DNA of 64,000 nucleotides from Martinezella miluonensis (GTDB lineage Bacteria; Pseudomonadota; Alphaproteobacteria; Rhizobiales; Rhizobiaceae): NCBI RefSeq assembly GCF_900094545.1, contig NZ_FMAH01000019.1:1-64000 (forward strand). The letters run 5' to 3'. Positions 9,791-19,125 of this stretch are shown one piece after another. The translations under genes and the position numbers were made by a program. Each line of letters begins with the position of its first letter. Within the stretch, counting starts at the first letter, position 1. Below the pieces are notes generated by a model. The model saw only the letters and a program-made list of their open reading frames with translations, was not told where the DNA came from and searched no databases.

Positions 9791-11445
9791 AACGAACGGG
9801 CGGCCAACTCATCGTCGAGGCTTTGAAAGCAAATGGCGTAAAACGCATTTCCTGCGTGCCGGGCGAGAGCTTTCTGGCGGTGCTCGATGCGCTGCACGAC
9901 AGCGACATCAATGTGCTCGTCTGCCGTCAGGAGGGTGGCGCGGCGATGATGGCGGATGCCTGGGGCCGGCTGACCGGCGAGCCAGGCATCTGCATGGTCA
10001 CCCGCGGCCCCGGAGCCACGAACGCATCGGCCGGGCTCCACATCGCCCGGCAGGACTCGATCCCGATGATCCTTTTCATCGGTCAGGTCCAGCGCGACGC
10101 CCGCGAGCGCGAGGCCTTCCAGGAGGTGGAATTCCGCCGCGCGCTCACCGAATTTGCAAAATGGGTCGGCGAGATCGACGATGCTGCCCGCATCCCGGAA
10201 TTCGTCACCCGCGCCTTTGCAGTCGCAACGTCTGGACGTCCCGGCCCCGTTGTACTGACCCTGCCGGAAGACATGCTGCGCGACGAGGTCGAGGCGCCGG
10301 AAGCCAAGCCTTATACGCCCGTCGCCGCTCATCCCGGCCGCGGCGAGCTTGCCGACCTTCAGCGGCGCCTCGCCGCCGCAGAGCGCCCAATCGTCATTCT
10401 CGGCGGTACGCGTTGGAATGAGGAGGCCGTTGCCGGCATCCAGCGGTTCGCGGAGCGTTTCAGCCTGCCGGTCGGATGCTCCTTCCGTCGCCAGATGCTG
10501 TTCGACCATCTGCACCCGAGCTATGCCGGCGATGTCGGCATCGGCATCAACCCGGCGCTGGCAAAGGAGATCAAGGAGGCGGATCTGCTGATCCTTCTCG
10601 GCGGACGCCTCTCCGAAATGCCGTCCTCCGGCTATACGCTTGTGGACATCCCCTACCCGCGTCAACAGCTCGTCCACGTTTACCCCGATCCGTCCGAGCT
10701 TGGCCGCGTCTATCGTCCGGATCTGGCGATCTGTGCCAGCCCCGCCGACTTCGTCGCCGCACTCGCCGATCTGGGGGCACCCAGCAAAGCGCGTTGGGCA
10801 GAGCGTACCGAGCGCATGCATGCCGCCTATCTCACCTGGTCGACGACACCGGAAAAAAGCCCCGGCGCGGTGCACATGGGCCGGATCATGGATTGGATCG
10901 AAGCCAATACGGCTGATGATACGATCTTCACCAACGGAGCCGGCAACTATGCGACGTGGCTGCATCGTTTTCACCGTTTCCGCCGCTTCGAGACACAGGC
11001 AGCGCCTGCGTCCGGATCGATGGGTTATGGCCTGCCGGCGGCGGTTGCCGCCAAGCAGCTGTTTCCGGAACGGGAAGTCATCTGCTTTGCCGGCGACGGC
11101 TGCTTCATGATGCACGGGCAGGAATTCGCGACCGCCGTGCAATATGGCTTGCCGCTGATCGCGCTCGTCATCAACAACGGCATGTACGGCACCATCCGCA
11201 TGCATCAGGAGCGGGAATATCCCGGTCGTGTCAGCGGTACAGAACTCAGGAATCCGGATTTTGCAGCACTTGCCCGTGCCTATGGCGGCCATGGAGAGAC
11301 GGTGACGGCGACGGAGGAATTTGCTCCGGCCTTCGAGCGAGCCCGCGCCAGCAGCAAGCCGGCCATCATCGAGATCGCGCTCGATCCGGAAGCGATCACG
11401 CCTTCGCGCACTCTGACGGAAATCGCCCAAACGAAAGGCCGGTGA
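9787..11445 (+). CDS. Thiamine-pyrophosphate-dependent enzyme (acetolactate-synthase-like)
   Basis: A 552-residue three-domain TPP enzyme. The N-terminal PYR domain has GGQLIVEALKANGVKRISCVPGE and the cofactor-activating Glu in VCRQEGGAAMMADAWGRL. The middle domain carries PIVILGGTRWNEEA. The C-terminal PP domain has GDGCFMMHGQEFATAVQYGL...NNG, the GDG-(x)n-NN metal/diphosphate motif. It is closest in look to acetolactate-synthase-like enzymes; no separate regulatory subunit is present. Start codon overlaps the CoA-transferase stop. It may decarboxylate a 2-oxo acid or an acyl-CoA (oxalyl-CoA decarboxylase-like role) or condense aldehydes; the sequence does not decide. Confidence 0.88.
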   Translation: MKRTGGQLIVEALKANGVKRISCVPGESFLAVLDALHDSDINVLVCRQEGGAAMMADAWGRLTGEPGICMVTRGPGATNASAGLHIARQDSIPMILFIGQVQRDAREREAFQEVEFRRALTEFAKWVGEIDDAARIPEFVTRAFAVATSGRPGPVVLTLPEDMLRDEVEAPEAKPYTPVAAHPGRGELADLQRRLAAAERPIVILGGTRWNEEAVAGIQRFAERFSLPVGCSFRRQMLFDHLHPSYAGDVGIGINPALAKEIKEADLLILLGGRLSEMPSSGYTLVDIPYPRQQLVHVYPDPSELGRVYRPDLAICASPADFVAALADLGAPSKARWAERTERMHAAYLTWSTTPEKSPGAVHMGRIMDWIEANTADDTIFTNGAGNYATWLHRFHRFRRFETQAAPASGSMGYGLPAAVAAKQLFPEREVICFAGDGCFMMHGQEFATAVQYGLPLIALVINNGMYGTIRMHQEREYPGRVSGTELRNPDFAALARAYGGHGETVTATEEFAPAFERARASSKPAIIEIALDPEAITPSRTLTEIAQTKGR

Positions 11446-11484
11446 GCGCAAGCTCCCCGGCCCTCCAAAACATGTCAGTTCGGA

Positions 11485-11829
11485 CTAGTCGAGCGCTGCG
11501 GTCACGATGAACTCGACCTTGTACTTCGGCGCAGCGAGCTTGGCTTCGCTGGTCGCACGGGCCGGCGTGTTGGCCGGATCGACCCAGGCTTCCCATGCAG
11601 CGTTCATTTCTGCGAAGTCGGAAATGTCTGCGAGATAGATGAGCGTCTGCAGGATCTTCGACTTGTTGGTGCCGGCAGCTGCGAGCAGGCGGTCAACTTC
11701 GGCCAGTGCCGACTTGCATTGATCCGTAACGCTTGCACCCTCGCCGACCTGGCCAGCGAGATAAACGGTGTTGCCGTGGATGACTGCGCCGCTCATGCGG
11801 GCGCCGACGTCAATGCGCTTGATGCTCAT
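11485..11829 (-). CDS. RidA (YjgF/YER057c/UK114) family protein
   Basis: A 114-residue protein. RidA proteins hydrolyse reactive enamine/imine intermediates released by PLP enzymes. The sequence has the family core: GNTVYLAGQVG, TDQCKSALAEVDRLLAAAGTNKSKILQTLIYLADISDFAEMN, and NTPARATSEAKLAAPKYKVEF. The arginine in TPARAT matches the substrate-carboxylate-binding Arg of active RidA, although this looks more like a later RidA subgroup than archetypal E. coli RidA. SD GGAG lies 6 nt before the ATG. Convergent with the TPP gene. Confidence 0.9.
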   Translation of the reverse strand: MSIKRIDVGARMSGAVIHGNTVYLAGQVGEGASVTDQCKSALAEVDRLLAAAGTNKSKILQTLIYLADISDFAEMNAAWEAWVDPANTPARATSEAKLAAPKYKVEFIVTAALD

Positions 11830-11913
11830 GGTTTTCTCCTGATGTTATTTTCGACAGGCAAACAGGGCGCGGCGCATAGCCTGCCCCGCAATCTCAAGGG
11901 TTGGGAAAGCCGC

Positions 11914-12252
11914 TCAGCCGCGAATATGGTGCGTCTTCTGATAGATCGCCGTCGAGCGGGCGCCGGACCGGCAATAGCCGAGCATCGGGCGCGCAAACTC
12001 GTCGAGCGCATCGACCATGCCCTGCACAGCCTCCTCAGTGACGCCCATGGGGCCTACGGGCACATGGGTGATCTCCAGGCCAAGCTCCTTGGCGCGCGCT
12101 TCGATGACGCCAAACGGCGTCTGATCCGGGCTTTCATTGTCCGGGCGGTGGCAAACGATGGACTTGAAACCCATGGCCTTGATCTGGTCGAGATCCTCTA
12201 CGCTGATCTGGCCGGATACCGAGTACTCATCGTCGATCGGGCGGATATCCAT
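11914..12252 (-). CDS. TIGR01244/DUF442 phosphatase-like or sulfurtransferase-like protein
   Basis: A 112-residue protein with the C-x5-R active-site loop CRSGARS, preceded by HVPVGPMGVTEEAVQGMVDAL. This is the compact protein-tyrosine-phosphatase-like fold (DUF442/TIGR01244) that in other bacteria is fused to a metallo-beta-lactamase domain in Blh persulfide dioxygenases. Here it stands alone. Cys and Arg are both present, so it should be catalytically competent as a phosphatase or rhodanese-like sulfur carrier. SD GAGAGG precedes the ATG. It lies 84 nt upstream of ridA on the same strand and may be co-transcribed. Confidence 0.8.
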   Translation of the reverse strand: MDIRPIDDEYSVSGQISVEDLDQIKAMGFKSIVCHRPDNESPDQTPFGVIEARAKELGLEITHVPVGPMGVTEEAVQGMVDALDEFARPMLGYCRSGARSTAIYQKTHHIRG

Positions 12253-12324
12253 GGTTCATGTCCTCTCTAAAACCGTGGCCTTGATCTACGCCGCCCCGGA
12301 TCAAGCGTCAACCGCCGCACGCGC

Positions 12325-13164
12325 TCAAACGAAGGCAAAGTTGAGCGCGAAACTGCGGGCTTCGCCAGGCTGGAGAATATTGAATTCGCCCGCCTCATCA
12401 AGCTCCGCGCGGGAAACCCATCGATGCGAAACGGGCTCGATACCGAGCACATGTGCCGGCGCGCGCTGATTGCGCCAGACCTGCAGGAAAGGCAGCGTAT
12501 CCGTGCCGAAACGCACCCTTAAAGACCTGCCGCCGATGGCCGCGATGGGGCCGAGACTGATTTCCGCCCAGTCCTCTCCCTTGTCTTCTGCCGGCACGCA
12601 GAAAATGTCGCCAGGCTCCTCGCCAAACGTCCAGGGAAAACCACCATTCTCGAGCATCTGCCCGGTGAGACGCGTGCCGCTGTCGAACCACTTCCCCCCG
12701 ATATTCATGTGGTACATGAGGAAGACCGGCATAGCCTCGATGCTCGTATTGACGACGCGATCAGCAAGCGAGACCTCGCCGCTCGCGCCATCGATGCGCC
12801 AATGGCGCTCCAGCCTTGCCGTTCGTCCCTCGGCGGTGACAATGTCGATATCGGCACGGCACTCCGCATTGCCATTCTCGACTTTGGTCCAGAGAATTTT
12901 GGCCGGATGAGAAGAAAACGAGCCGTGCAGTGGATAGCGCCTTCCCTCGAATGCCCCGGTCATCGGCTGCGGATGGCGGATATGATCCGGACCGCAAGTG
13001 AACAGGAAGCCCTCCAGCGAATGGTCGATGCGCGGGTCCCCGTCATCGGGAATGGCGCGCCCGGGAGCAAGGTTGTTCCCATCAACAACGCAGGCGCCGA
13101 TGTCCAGAACGGAGGTTTCATCCAGTGCCAGTTTCGGCCCTTTGGCTGCGGCAAAATCCATCAT
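12325..13164 (-). CDS. Aldose 1-epimerase-like (DUF4432) sugar-binding protein
   Basis: About 279 residues. LMYHMNIGGKWFDSGTRL, HSLEGFLFTCGPDHIRHP and YPLHGSFSSHPA resemble the DUF4432 branch of galactose-mutarotase folds, in which a beta-sandwich binds a sugar. The mutarotase catalytic His/Glu pair may be present (HGSFSSH and EPVSHRW) but I could not assign it. Start set at ATG 13164, behind GGGAGG; the frame stays open further upstream but without an SD. Substrate unknown; mutarotase or sugar-acid epimerase activity is inference. Confidence 0.75.
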   Translation of the reverse strand: MMDFAAAKGPKLALDETSVLDIGACVVDGNNLAPGRAIPDDGDPRIDHSLEGFLFTCGPDHIRHPQPMTGAFEGRRYPLHGSFSSHPAKILWTKVENGNAECRADIDIVTAEGRTARLERHWRIDGASGEVSLADRVVNTSIEAMPVFLMYHMNIGGKWFDSGTRLTGQMLENGGFPWTFGEEPGDIFCVPAEDKGEDWAEISLGPIAAIGGRSLRVRFGTDTLPFLQVWRNQRAPAHVLGIEPVSHRWVSRAELDEAGEFNILQPGEARSFALNFAFV

Positions 13165-13381
13165 TCTCCGAAATCCTCCCAGACCGGCTCCACGCGCGGG
13201 CGTTGTCCCGCAATGGCGCACGGCGCAAAATAAACGGTGATATACCTTACCGATTGTTAACTCGAACCCTTGATTACACAAATTTTTATATTTTATTCAG
13301 CATGATAATCTAAATTTCCATACTGGCGTCAAAATTGCCATGTGTGTGTCAGCCGAACTACCATCCGAGGATTCGACAGAC

Positions 13382-14821
13382 GTGAACCGGTTCGTAAAAT
13401 TGAGTTTTATCTTGGCAATGACTGCCACGGTGTCCGCGCTCGCGCTTAGCGAGGCGCAAGCACAGTATTATCGTGGCGGAAACGGCAATACGGTTCTAGT
13501 CACACCCGACGGGCGAATCCTCGAGCAGTACCCCGATGGGGGTGGATATTCCATGGCGAGAGACGGACGCGGCCGACGGGTTCTGGTCGACACCTACGGC
13601 AATGTCGTTGCGACGGAAATGAGGGCGAGCACCTATTATCCCAAAGCACCGGCCCGCGATGCCTACAACGACAATGGGTACGGCAATGGCGGCCGCTACG
13701 GCGACACGCAGCTTTCCAACAATGGTGGCTATCGCGACTATCGCCAGTATCGCACCGACGGCTATGGCCAACAGGATCAAGACATCGTGACCGGCGGCAT
13801 TCCGCGCGATGGCGATATTCAGCGCCAGCCGCTCGACGACCAGCCAATGCCGGGCAAGAGCCCAAATCAGATGAATTCGACCGGCAACGACTATGCCTCG
13901 ATCGACCCGCAGCAGGGCACGCCGGATATCATCCGCAAGCCGCAGCCGGCGGATCCAGTCATTACGCTCAAGGGCAAATCGAAAATGGAAATCACCGCGC
14001 TCGAGGTCTTCCTCGCGCGGCAGGGTATTTCCCCAGGCGCCATCGACGGCCGCATGGGCGCAAACGTCACCAAAGCGATCTATGCCTATCAGCAGATGAC
14101 CGGCCAGACGCTCGATCCGAACAATACCGACGCGATTCTCGAGCAGCTGCGCATGTCCGGCGGCATGCCGATCATCAATTATACGATCACCGCAGCCGAC
14201 GCGGCAGGCCCCTATGTCGCGTCGATCCCAGAGGACTATGCAGCGAAGTCGCAGATGCCGTCTCTCGGCTATACGTCAACCACGGAAATGCTGGCCGAGC
14301 GCTTTCATATGGATGAGGGCTACCTGAAGGCGCTCAACCCCGGCGTCGATTTCACTGTGCCAGGCAACACCATCAAGGTCGTCAATACGGGTCCTGCCAA
14401 GATCGGCGCGGTCGCCAAAATCCTGGCGGACAAGGGCCGCAAGCAGGTTTTTGCCTATGACGCCAACGGCACGCTGATCGCGGCCTATCCAGCAAGCATC
14501 GGTTCCGCCGACACGCCCTCGCCCTCCGGCACGGTCACGGTCGAGCGCGTCGCCTTCAATCCGGGCTATACCTACAACCCGAAGATCAACTTCCAACAGG
14601 GCGTCAACGACAAGGTTCTCAACATTCCGCCTGGCCCGAACGGCCCGGTCGGTACGGTGTGGATGGCTCTGTCGAAGCCGACCTACGGTATCCACGGCAC
14701 GCCGGACCCTTCGAGGATCGGCAAGTCGCAAAGCCACGGCTGCGTGCGCCTCACCAATTGGGATGCGACCGAGCTCGCCAAGATGGTCAAGCCCGGCGTC
14801 GTCGTCGAATTCGTGGATTGA
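13382..14821 (+). CDS. L,D-transpeptidase (YkuD) with peptidoglycan-binding domain
   Basis: About 479 residues, exported. The GTG start at 13382 (gagga 10 nt upstream) gives a clean signal peptide ending EAQA; an in-frame ATG at 13340 has no SD. Order: signal; a Gly/Asn/Tyr-rich low-complexity stretch (~70-150); a peptidoglycan-binding repeat (ITALEVFLARQGISPGAIDG, MGANVTKAIYAYQQMTGQ); and a C-terminal YkuD domain with catalytic HGTPDPSRIG...SQSHGCVRLTNWD, including the Cys nucleophile and His. Such enzymes make 3-3 crosslinks in peptidoglycan or attach proteins to it, a major crosslinking mode in Rhizobiales. A terminator follows. Confidence 0.92.
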   Translation: MNRFVKLSFILAMTATVSALALSEAQAQYYRGGNGNTVLVTPDGRILEQYPDGGGYSMARDGRGRRVLVDTYGNVVATEMRASTYYPKAPARDAYNDNGYGNGGRYGDTQLSNNGGYRDYRQYRTDGYGQQDQDIVTGGIPRDGDIQRQPLDDQPMPGKSPNQMNSTGNDYASIDPQQGTPDIIRKPQPADPVITLKGKSKMEITALEVFLARQGISPGAIDGRMGANVTKAIYAYQQMTGQTLDPNNTDAILEQLRMSGGMPIINYTITAADAAGPYVASIPEDYAAKSQMPSLGYTSTTEMLAERFHMDEGYLKALNPGVDFTVPGNTIKVVNTGPAKIGAVAKILADKGRKQVFAYDANGTLIAAYPASIGSADTPSPSGTVTVERVAFNPGYTYNPKINFQQGVNDKVLNIPPGPNGPVGTVWMALSKPTYGIHGTPDPSRIGKSQSHGCVRLTNWDATELAKMVKPGVVVEFVD

Positions 14822-14840
14822 TCGGCAACAAAGTTTCAAC

Positions 14841-14876
14841 AAAAAAGCCGCTGGGCGCTCGCTCCGGCGGCTTTTT
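14841..14876 (+). terminator. Terminator after the L,D-transpeptidase gene
   Basis: Stem AAAAGCCGC pairing with GCGGCTTTT around a G/C-rich loop, followed by a T-rich tract, 20 nt after the stop. Confidence 0.75.
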
Positions 14877-14940
14877 GTTTGTCTTTAAGTCCCTGACGCG
14901 CTGCTGCTTCCGTTCGGCGCGTCAGGAGTTGGGCAGCTTT

Positions 14941-16089
14941 TCAGAAGCAATCCCGGAAGAGAGCCTTGGTGTTTTCCAGCGTCATCGGCACCGGATTGCC
15001 GCCTGCACTCGGATCCTCGATCGCCATCGCAGAAAGCTCGTCGATCCGATCGGGCGCAATGCCCATGGCCGAGAGGCTTTCCGGCACGCCGAGTTCTGCA
15101 CGCAGCTGCAGCACATAATCATAGAAGCCGTCGAAGCCGCCGGCGATGCCGAGGTAGGCTGCCGCGCGGGCGATCTTCTCCTCGATGGCCTTGCGGTTGA
15201 AGCGCAGGACCGCCGGCATGACGACAGCATTGGTCATGCCGTGATGCGTATTGTAGACGGCGCCGATCGGGTGCGACAATGCGTGAATGGCACCCAGGCC
15301 CTTCTGGAAGGCGACGGCGCCCATGGCGGCGGCGCTCATCATGTTGGCACGGGCTTCGAGATCCGTTCCCTCGCGATAGGCGCGCGGCAGGAATTCCTTG
15401 ACCAGACGCATGCCTTCCAGCGCGATGCCGGCCGACATCGGATGGTAGAACGGCGAGGAATAGGCTTCCAGGCAATGGGCAAACGCGTCCATGCCGGTGC
15501 CGGCCGTAATGACCTTCGGCATGCCCACAGTCAGTTCCGGATCGGCGATGACGACACCCGGCAGGAACTTCGGATGGAAGATGATCTTCTTCACATGCGT
15601 CGCCGAATTGGTGATGACGCTGGCGCGGCCGACTTCAGAACCAGTGCCTGCCGTGGTCGGCACGGCGACGATCGGTGCGATCCCTTCGAGATTGGCGCGG
15701 GTCCACCAATCGCCGATATCTTCGAAATCCCAAACCGGCCGGGTCTGGCCAGCCATGAAGGCGACGCACTTGCCGAGATCGAGGCCGGAGCCGCCGCCGA
15801 AGGCGACGACGCCGTCGTGACCGCCATCCTTGAATGCCTTCACGCCGGCATCGAGGTTCTTCTCATTCGGGTTCGGATCGACATCGGCGAAAATCGCGCG
15901 TCCGAGTCCGGCGTCTTCCAGAATGTCGAGCGCGGTCTTGGTGATCGCCATGGATGCGAGTCCCCGGTCGGTGACCAGGAGAGGCTTCTTCATGCCCAGG
16001 CTCTTGCAGGCGTCCGCCAGTTCCTTGATGCGGCCGCGGCCGAGCTTGAAGGCGTTCGGATAGCTCCAATTCGCTGAGATGTTGCTCAT
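14941..16089 (-). CDS. Iron-containing (group III) alcohol dehydrogenase
   Basis: A 382-residue NAD(P)-dependent enzyme. The N-terminal dinucleotide domain has VVAFGGGSGLDLGKCVA and PTTAGTGSEVG. The C-terminal helical domain has the metal ligands: Asp and His in TAGTGMDAFAHCLEAYSS, and two histidines in HALSHPIGAVYNTHHGMTNA. All four ligands are present. Its ATG overlaps the stop of the aldehyde dehydrogenase (ATGA at 16086-16089), so the two are made together. With the ligase and hydrolase of this locus it could oxidise the hydroxyl of a gamma-glutamylated amino alcohol to the aldehyde that the next enzyme uses. Confidence 0.93.
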   Translation of the reverse strand: MSNISANWSYPNAFKLGRGRIKELADACKSLGMKKPLLVTDRGLASMAITKTALDILEDAGLGRAIFADVDPNPNEKNLDAGVKAFKDGGHDGVVAFGGGSGLDLGKCVAFMAGQTRPVWDFEDIGDWWTRANLEGIAPIVAVPTTAGTGSEVGRASVITNSATHVKKIIFHPKFLPGVVIADPELTVGMPKVITAGTGMDAFAHCLEAYSSPFYHPMSAGIALEGMRLVKEFLPRAYREGTDLEARANMMSAAAMGAVAFQKGLGAIHALSHPIGAVYNTHHGMTNAVVMPAVLRFNRKAIEEKIARAAAYLGIAGGFDGFYDYVLQLRAELGVPESLSAMGIAPDRIDELSAMAIEDPSAGGNPVPMTLENTKALFRDCF

Positions 16090-17471
16090 GCTGTTACTTT
16101 CTTCAGGTGATAGGATTTCGGACGCGTCAGATTGTGAAAGCCGATGATCGACAGCGAACCGCCGCGGCCGGTTTCCTTGACGCCGGTCCAGCACAGTGCC
16201 GGATCGAGATAATCGGCGCGGTTCATGAAGACGGTGCCGGTTTCGATCTCGCGGCCGATGCGCGAGGCGCGCTCGACATCCTTCGTCCAGAGAGAAGCCG
16301 TCAGGCCGTAGGGGCTGTCGTTCATGAGTTCCAGTGCTTCTGCATCGCTCTTCACCTTCATGATGCCAACGGCCGGGCCGAAGGTCTCTTCCCGCATGAA
16401 GGCCATGGAATGATCGACATTGACGAGGATCTGCGGCGCAAGATAGGCGCCGCCGTCATCGGCCGGAAACAGCTTGGGATCGACCAGCGCCTTGGCGCCC
16501 TTGGCGACCGCATCGGCGATCTGCTCGCGCACGACCTTGGCAAAGCGCTTGTGCGCCATCGGCCCAAGCGACGTCTCAGGATCCAGCGGATTGCCGAGCT
16601 TATAGTTCGAAACCCATGCGACGGATTTCTCGACAAAAGCACCGTACAGGGATTCATGCACGTAGATGCGCTCGATGCCGCAGCAGCACTGGCCGGAATT
16701 GAAGGTGGCGCCATCCATCAGCGTGTCGACGGCTGCGTCGAGATCGGCATCCTCCATGACATAGCCAGGATCCTTGCCGCCGAGTTCCAGCCCGAGGCTG
16801 GTGAAGGTTCCGGCTGCCGCGCGCTCAATCGACCGACCGCCTTCGACGGAGCCGGTGAAATTGACAAAGTTGAAGCTGCCGTCCGCAATCAGCGCCGAGG
16901 TCGTTGCATGATCGAGGAAGACATTCTGGAAGACGTCGGCGGGAACGCCCGCCTCGATGAAGGCCTGAACGAGCCGCTCACCGACCAGAAGCGTCTGGCT
17001 TGCGTGCTTGAGAATGACAGTATTGCCGGCCATCAGGGCCGGGGCGACCGTGTTGATCGCCGTCATATAAGGATAGTTCCAGGGCGCGATAACGAAGACG
17101 ACGCCATGCGGCTCGCGCTCGATTCGGCGCGCAAAATTGGCGCTGTCTTCGACCACCATCGGTGCCAGCGCATCCGCAGCGATCGACGCGACATAGTTCG
17201 AACGCTCGTTGAAGCCGCGATATTCGCCGCCATACTTGATCGGGCGGCCCATCTGCCAGGAGAGCTCCGGCACGACCACGTCGGCCATCTCATTGAGCCG
17301 GGCAACGCCCTTCAGGACGAGCTGGACACGATCTTCCAGCGGGCGACGCGCCCAATCCTTTTGCGCCTTGCGGGCACGGGCCACGACTTCCTTGGCCGCG
17401 TCCAGCGATAAAGCCGGACGTTCGGCATAAACCTCTCCGTTCACCGGAGAGACGCATGTGATCATGGTCAT
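16086..17471 (-). CDS. Aldehyde dehydrogenase family protein
   Basis: A 461-residue NAD(P)-dependent aldehyde dehydrogenase. VIAPWNYPYMTAINTVAPALMAGN is the cofactor-binding region, ELGGKDPGYV has the general-base Glu, and FNSGQCCCG the catalytic Cys. Three consecutive cysteines are notable but seen in other ALDHs. Lies between the GS-like ligase (154 nt upstream) and the iron alcohol dehydrogenase (overlapping), matching the position of gamma-glutamyl-aminoaldehyde dehydrogenases (PuuC-type role) in gamma-glutamylation pathways. The substrate is inferred from context. Confidence 0.92.
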   Translation of the reverse strand: MTMITCVSPVNGEVYAERPALSLDAAKEVVARARKAQKDWARRPLEDRVQLVLKGVARLNEMADVVVPELSWQMGRPIKYGGEYRGFNERSNYVASIAADALAPMVVEDSANFARRIEREPHGVVFVIAPWNYPYMTAINTVAPALMAGNTVILKHASQTLLVGERLVQAFIEAGVPADVFQNVFLDHATTSALIADGSFNFVNFTGSVEGGRSIERAAAGTFTSLGLELGGKDPGYVMEDADLDAAVDTLMDGATFNSGQCCCGIERIYVHESLYGAFVEKSVAWVSNYKLGNPLDPETSLGPMAHKRFAKVVREQIADAVAKGAKALVDPKLFPADDGGAYLAPQILVNVDHSMAFMREETFGPAVGIMKVKSDAEALELMNDSPYGLTASLWTKDVERASRIGREIETGTVFMNRADYLDPALCWTGVKETGRGGSLSIIGFHNLTRPKSYHLKKVTA

Positions 17472-17625
17472 GATCGAATTCCTGTTTCCTTAATCATCCA
17501 TTGATTGCCGGATGTTGCACAACCTGCAGCCGCATTCAAAAGGGGGAATGTCAGGCAGGCAAGTCATCCTTGCGCCCCTGCCCGATCATAGAATGAAATC
17601 GGGCATGAGGCAGTTCGCGAAAGCC

Positions 17626-18996
17626 TTACGCTCTTTCAAATCCGCGCGCCACTTCCCAATCGGTAATGCGGCGATCGTACTCCTCCTGCTCCCATTCGGC
17701 AGCGCGGGTATAGTGATCTATGACATCGTCGCCGAAGGCGGCGCGCAGCATTTTCGAATTGGCCAGGGCCTCGGTCGCACCGCGCAGGGTGCGCGGAATT
17801 TCGCGAACCTCACGTGCGCCATAGGCGTCGCCGACGAACGGCGCTTCCAGTTCGAGCTTGTTCTCGATGCCATCGATACCAGCAGCAATCAGGGCCGCGA
17901 AAGCGAGATAGGGATTAAGATCGGAGCCGCCGACCCGGCATTCGATACGAATGCTCTTGGTCTCAGCACCGCACAGGCGATAACCGGCCGTGCGATTATC
18001 GGTGCTCCAGATTGCCTTGGTGGGCGCGAAGGTGCCGGCGACGAAGCGCTTGTAGGAATTGATATAGGGCGCCAGGAAATAGGTAATTTCGCTGGCATGG
18101 TTCAAAAGACCGGCGACATAATGCTTCATCAGCGGCGTCATGCCGTGCTCTTTTTCCTTGTCGAAGAACAGCGGTGTCTTGCCGTCTGCGCTCCAGAGCG
18201 ACTGATGGATATGCGAGGAGCTGCCGGCAGCGCTATAGTTCCATTTCGCCAGGAACGTTATGGCTTTGCCCTTCGACCAGGCAATTTCCTTGCAGCCGTT
18301 CTTGATGATGGCATGGCGGTCGGCCATGGTCAGCGCGTCGGCGTAGCGGACGTTGATTTCCTCCTGGCCGGCCGAGGCCTCGCCCTTGGAGTTTTCAACC
18401 GGAATATCGGCACCCTGCAAACCCTTGCGGATCGCCCGCATCACATCCTCTTCCTTGGTGGTCTGGAAGATGTGGTAATCCTCATTGTAGCCGCTGACGA
18501 GATTGAGGTTGCGATAACCAGATTCGCGGGCGCTATCGTAGCTCTGATCGAACAGGAAGAATTCGAGCTCCGAAGCCATATAGGCCTTCATACCCATCGC
18601 CTCGAGGCGCTTGACTTGCTTCTTGAGGATGGCACGCGGCGAATGCGCCACTTCCTCATGCGTATGATGGTCGAGCACGTCACAGAGAACCAGCGCCGTG
18701 CCTTCGAGCCAGGGAATGCGGCGCAGCGTTGCGAGATCGGGCTTCATGGTATAGTCGCCATAGCCTTTCTCCCAGCTTGTGGACTTGTAGCCGGAGACGG
18801 TTTCCATCTCGATGTCGGTCGCCTGCAGATAGTTGCAGCTATGCGTTTCCTTCCAAGCACTCTCGACGAAGAATTCCGCCTGGAAACGTTTGCCCATCAG
18901 GCGTCCCTGCATGTCCACCTGGCATGCCAGAACCGTGTCGATGCGCCCTTCGGCCACATCCTTTCTGAGGTCATCGAACGTATAGCTAGTGCTCAT
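17626..18996 (-). CDS. Glutamine-synthetase-family ligase (PuuA/gamma-glutamyl-amide synthetase-like)
   Basis: A 456-residue member of the GS fold. Visible landmarks are the metal-binding glutamates in ASELEFFLF and AGQEEINVRY, the ATP/glutamate loop NYSAAGSSSHIHQSLW, the Arg-rich NSYKRFVAGTFAPTKAIWSTDNRTAGYR, and ECRVGGSDLNPYLAFAALIAAG. The classic adenylylation loop (NLYDLP-type Tyr) is not obvious, which with the neighbours argues against housekeeping GlnA. PuuA-type enzymes join glutamate to an amine. Flanked by an APC permease upstream and ALDH/ADH downstream. The adjacent ADH suggests the amine carries a hydroxyl group, for example ethanolamine or alaninol; this is inference. Confidence 0.88.
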   Translation of the reverse strand: MSTSYTFDDLRKDVAEGRIDTVLACQVDMQGRLMGKRFQAEFFVESAWKETHSCNYLQATDIEMETVSGYKSTSWEKGYGDYTMKPDLATLRRIPWLEGTALVLCDVLDHHTHEEVAHSPRAILKKQVKRLEAMGMKAYMASELEFFLFDQSYDSARESGYRNLNLVSGYNEDYHIFQTTKEEDVMRAIRKGLQGADIPVENSKGEASAGQEEINVRYADALTMADRHAIIKNGCKEIAWSKGKAITFLAKWNYSAAGSSSHIHQSLWSADGKTPLFFDKEKEHGMTPLMKHYVAGLLNHASEITYFLAPYINSYKRFVAGTFAPTKAIWSTDNRTAGYRLCGAETKSIRIECRVGGSDLNPYLAFAALIAAGIDGIENKLELEAPFVGDAYGAREVREIPRTLRGATEALANSKMLRAAFGDDVIDHYTRAAEWEQEEYDRRITDWEVARGFERA

Positions 18997-19125
18997 GATT
19001 AATCCGCCTGAAAGATATGAAGAGTGATCGGCTGACAGCTTAGTGGGACGTATAACCCAAAGCCGCGCATCGAGTGGGGGGGGGCCCGCAACAACGGCCC
19101 CCGCCGGATTGAAGACGAACGAGGA

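Noticed and set aside
9736-11451. 571-codon minus-strand frame opposite the TPP enzyme
   Set aside because: Shadow of a highly GC-rich gene; no start signal and no recognisable domain.
14659-17411. Two long plus-strand frames opposite the alcohol and aldehyde dehydrogenases
   Set aside because: The minus strand encodes complete enzymes with all catalytic residues; the plus frames look random.
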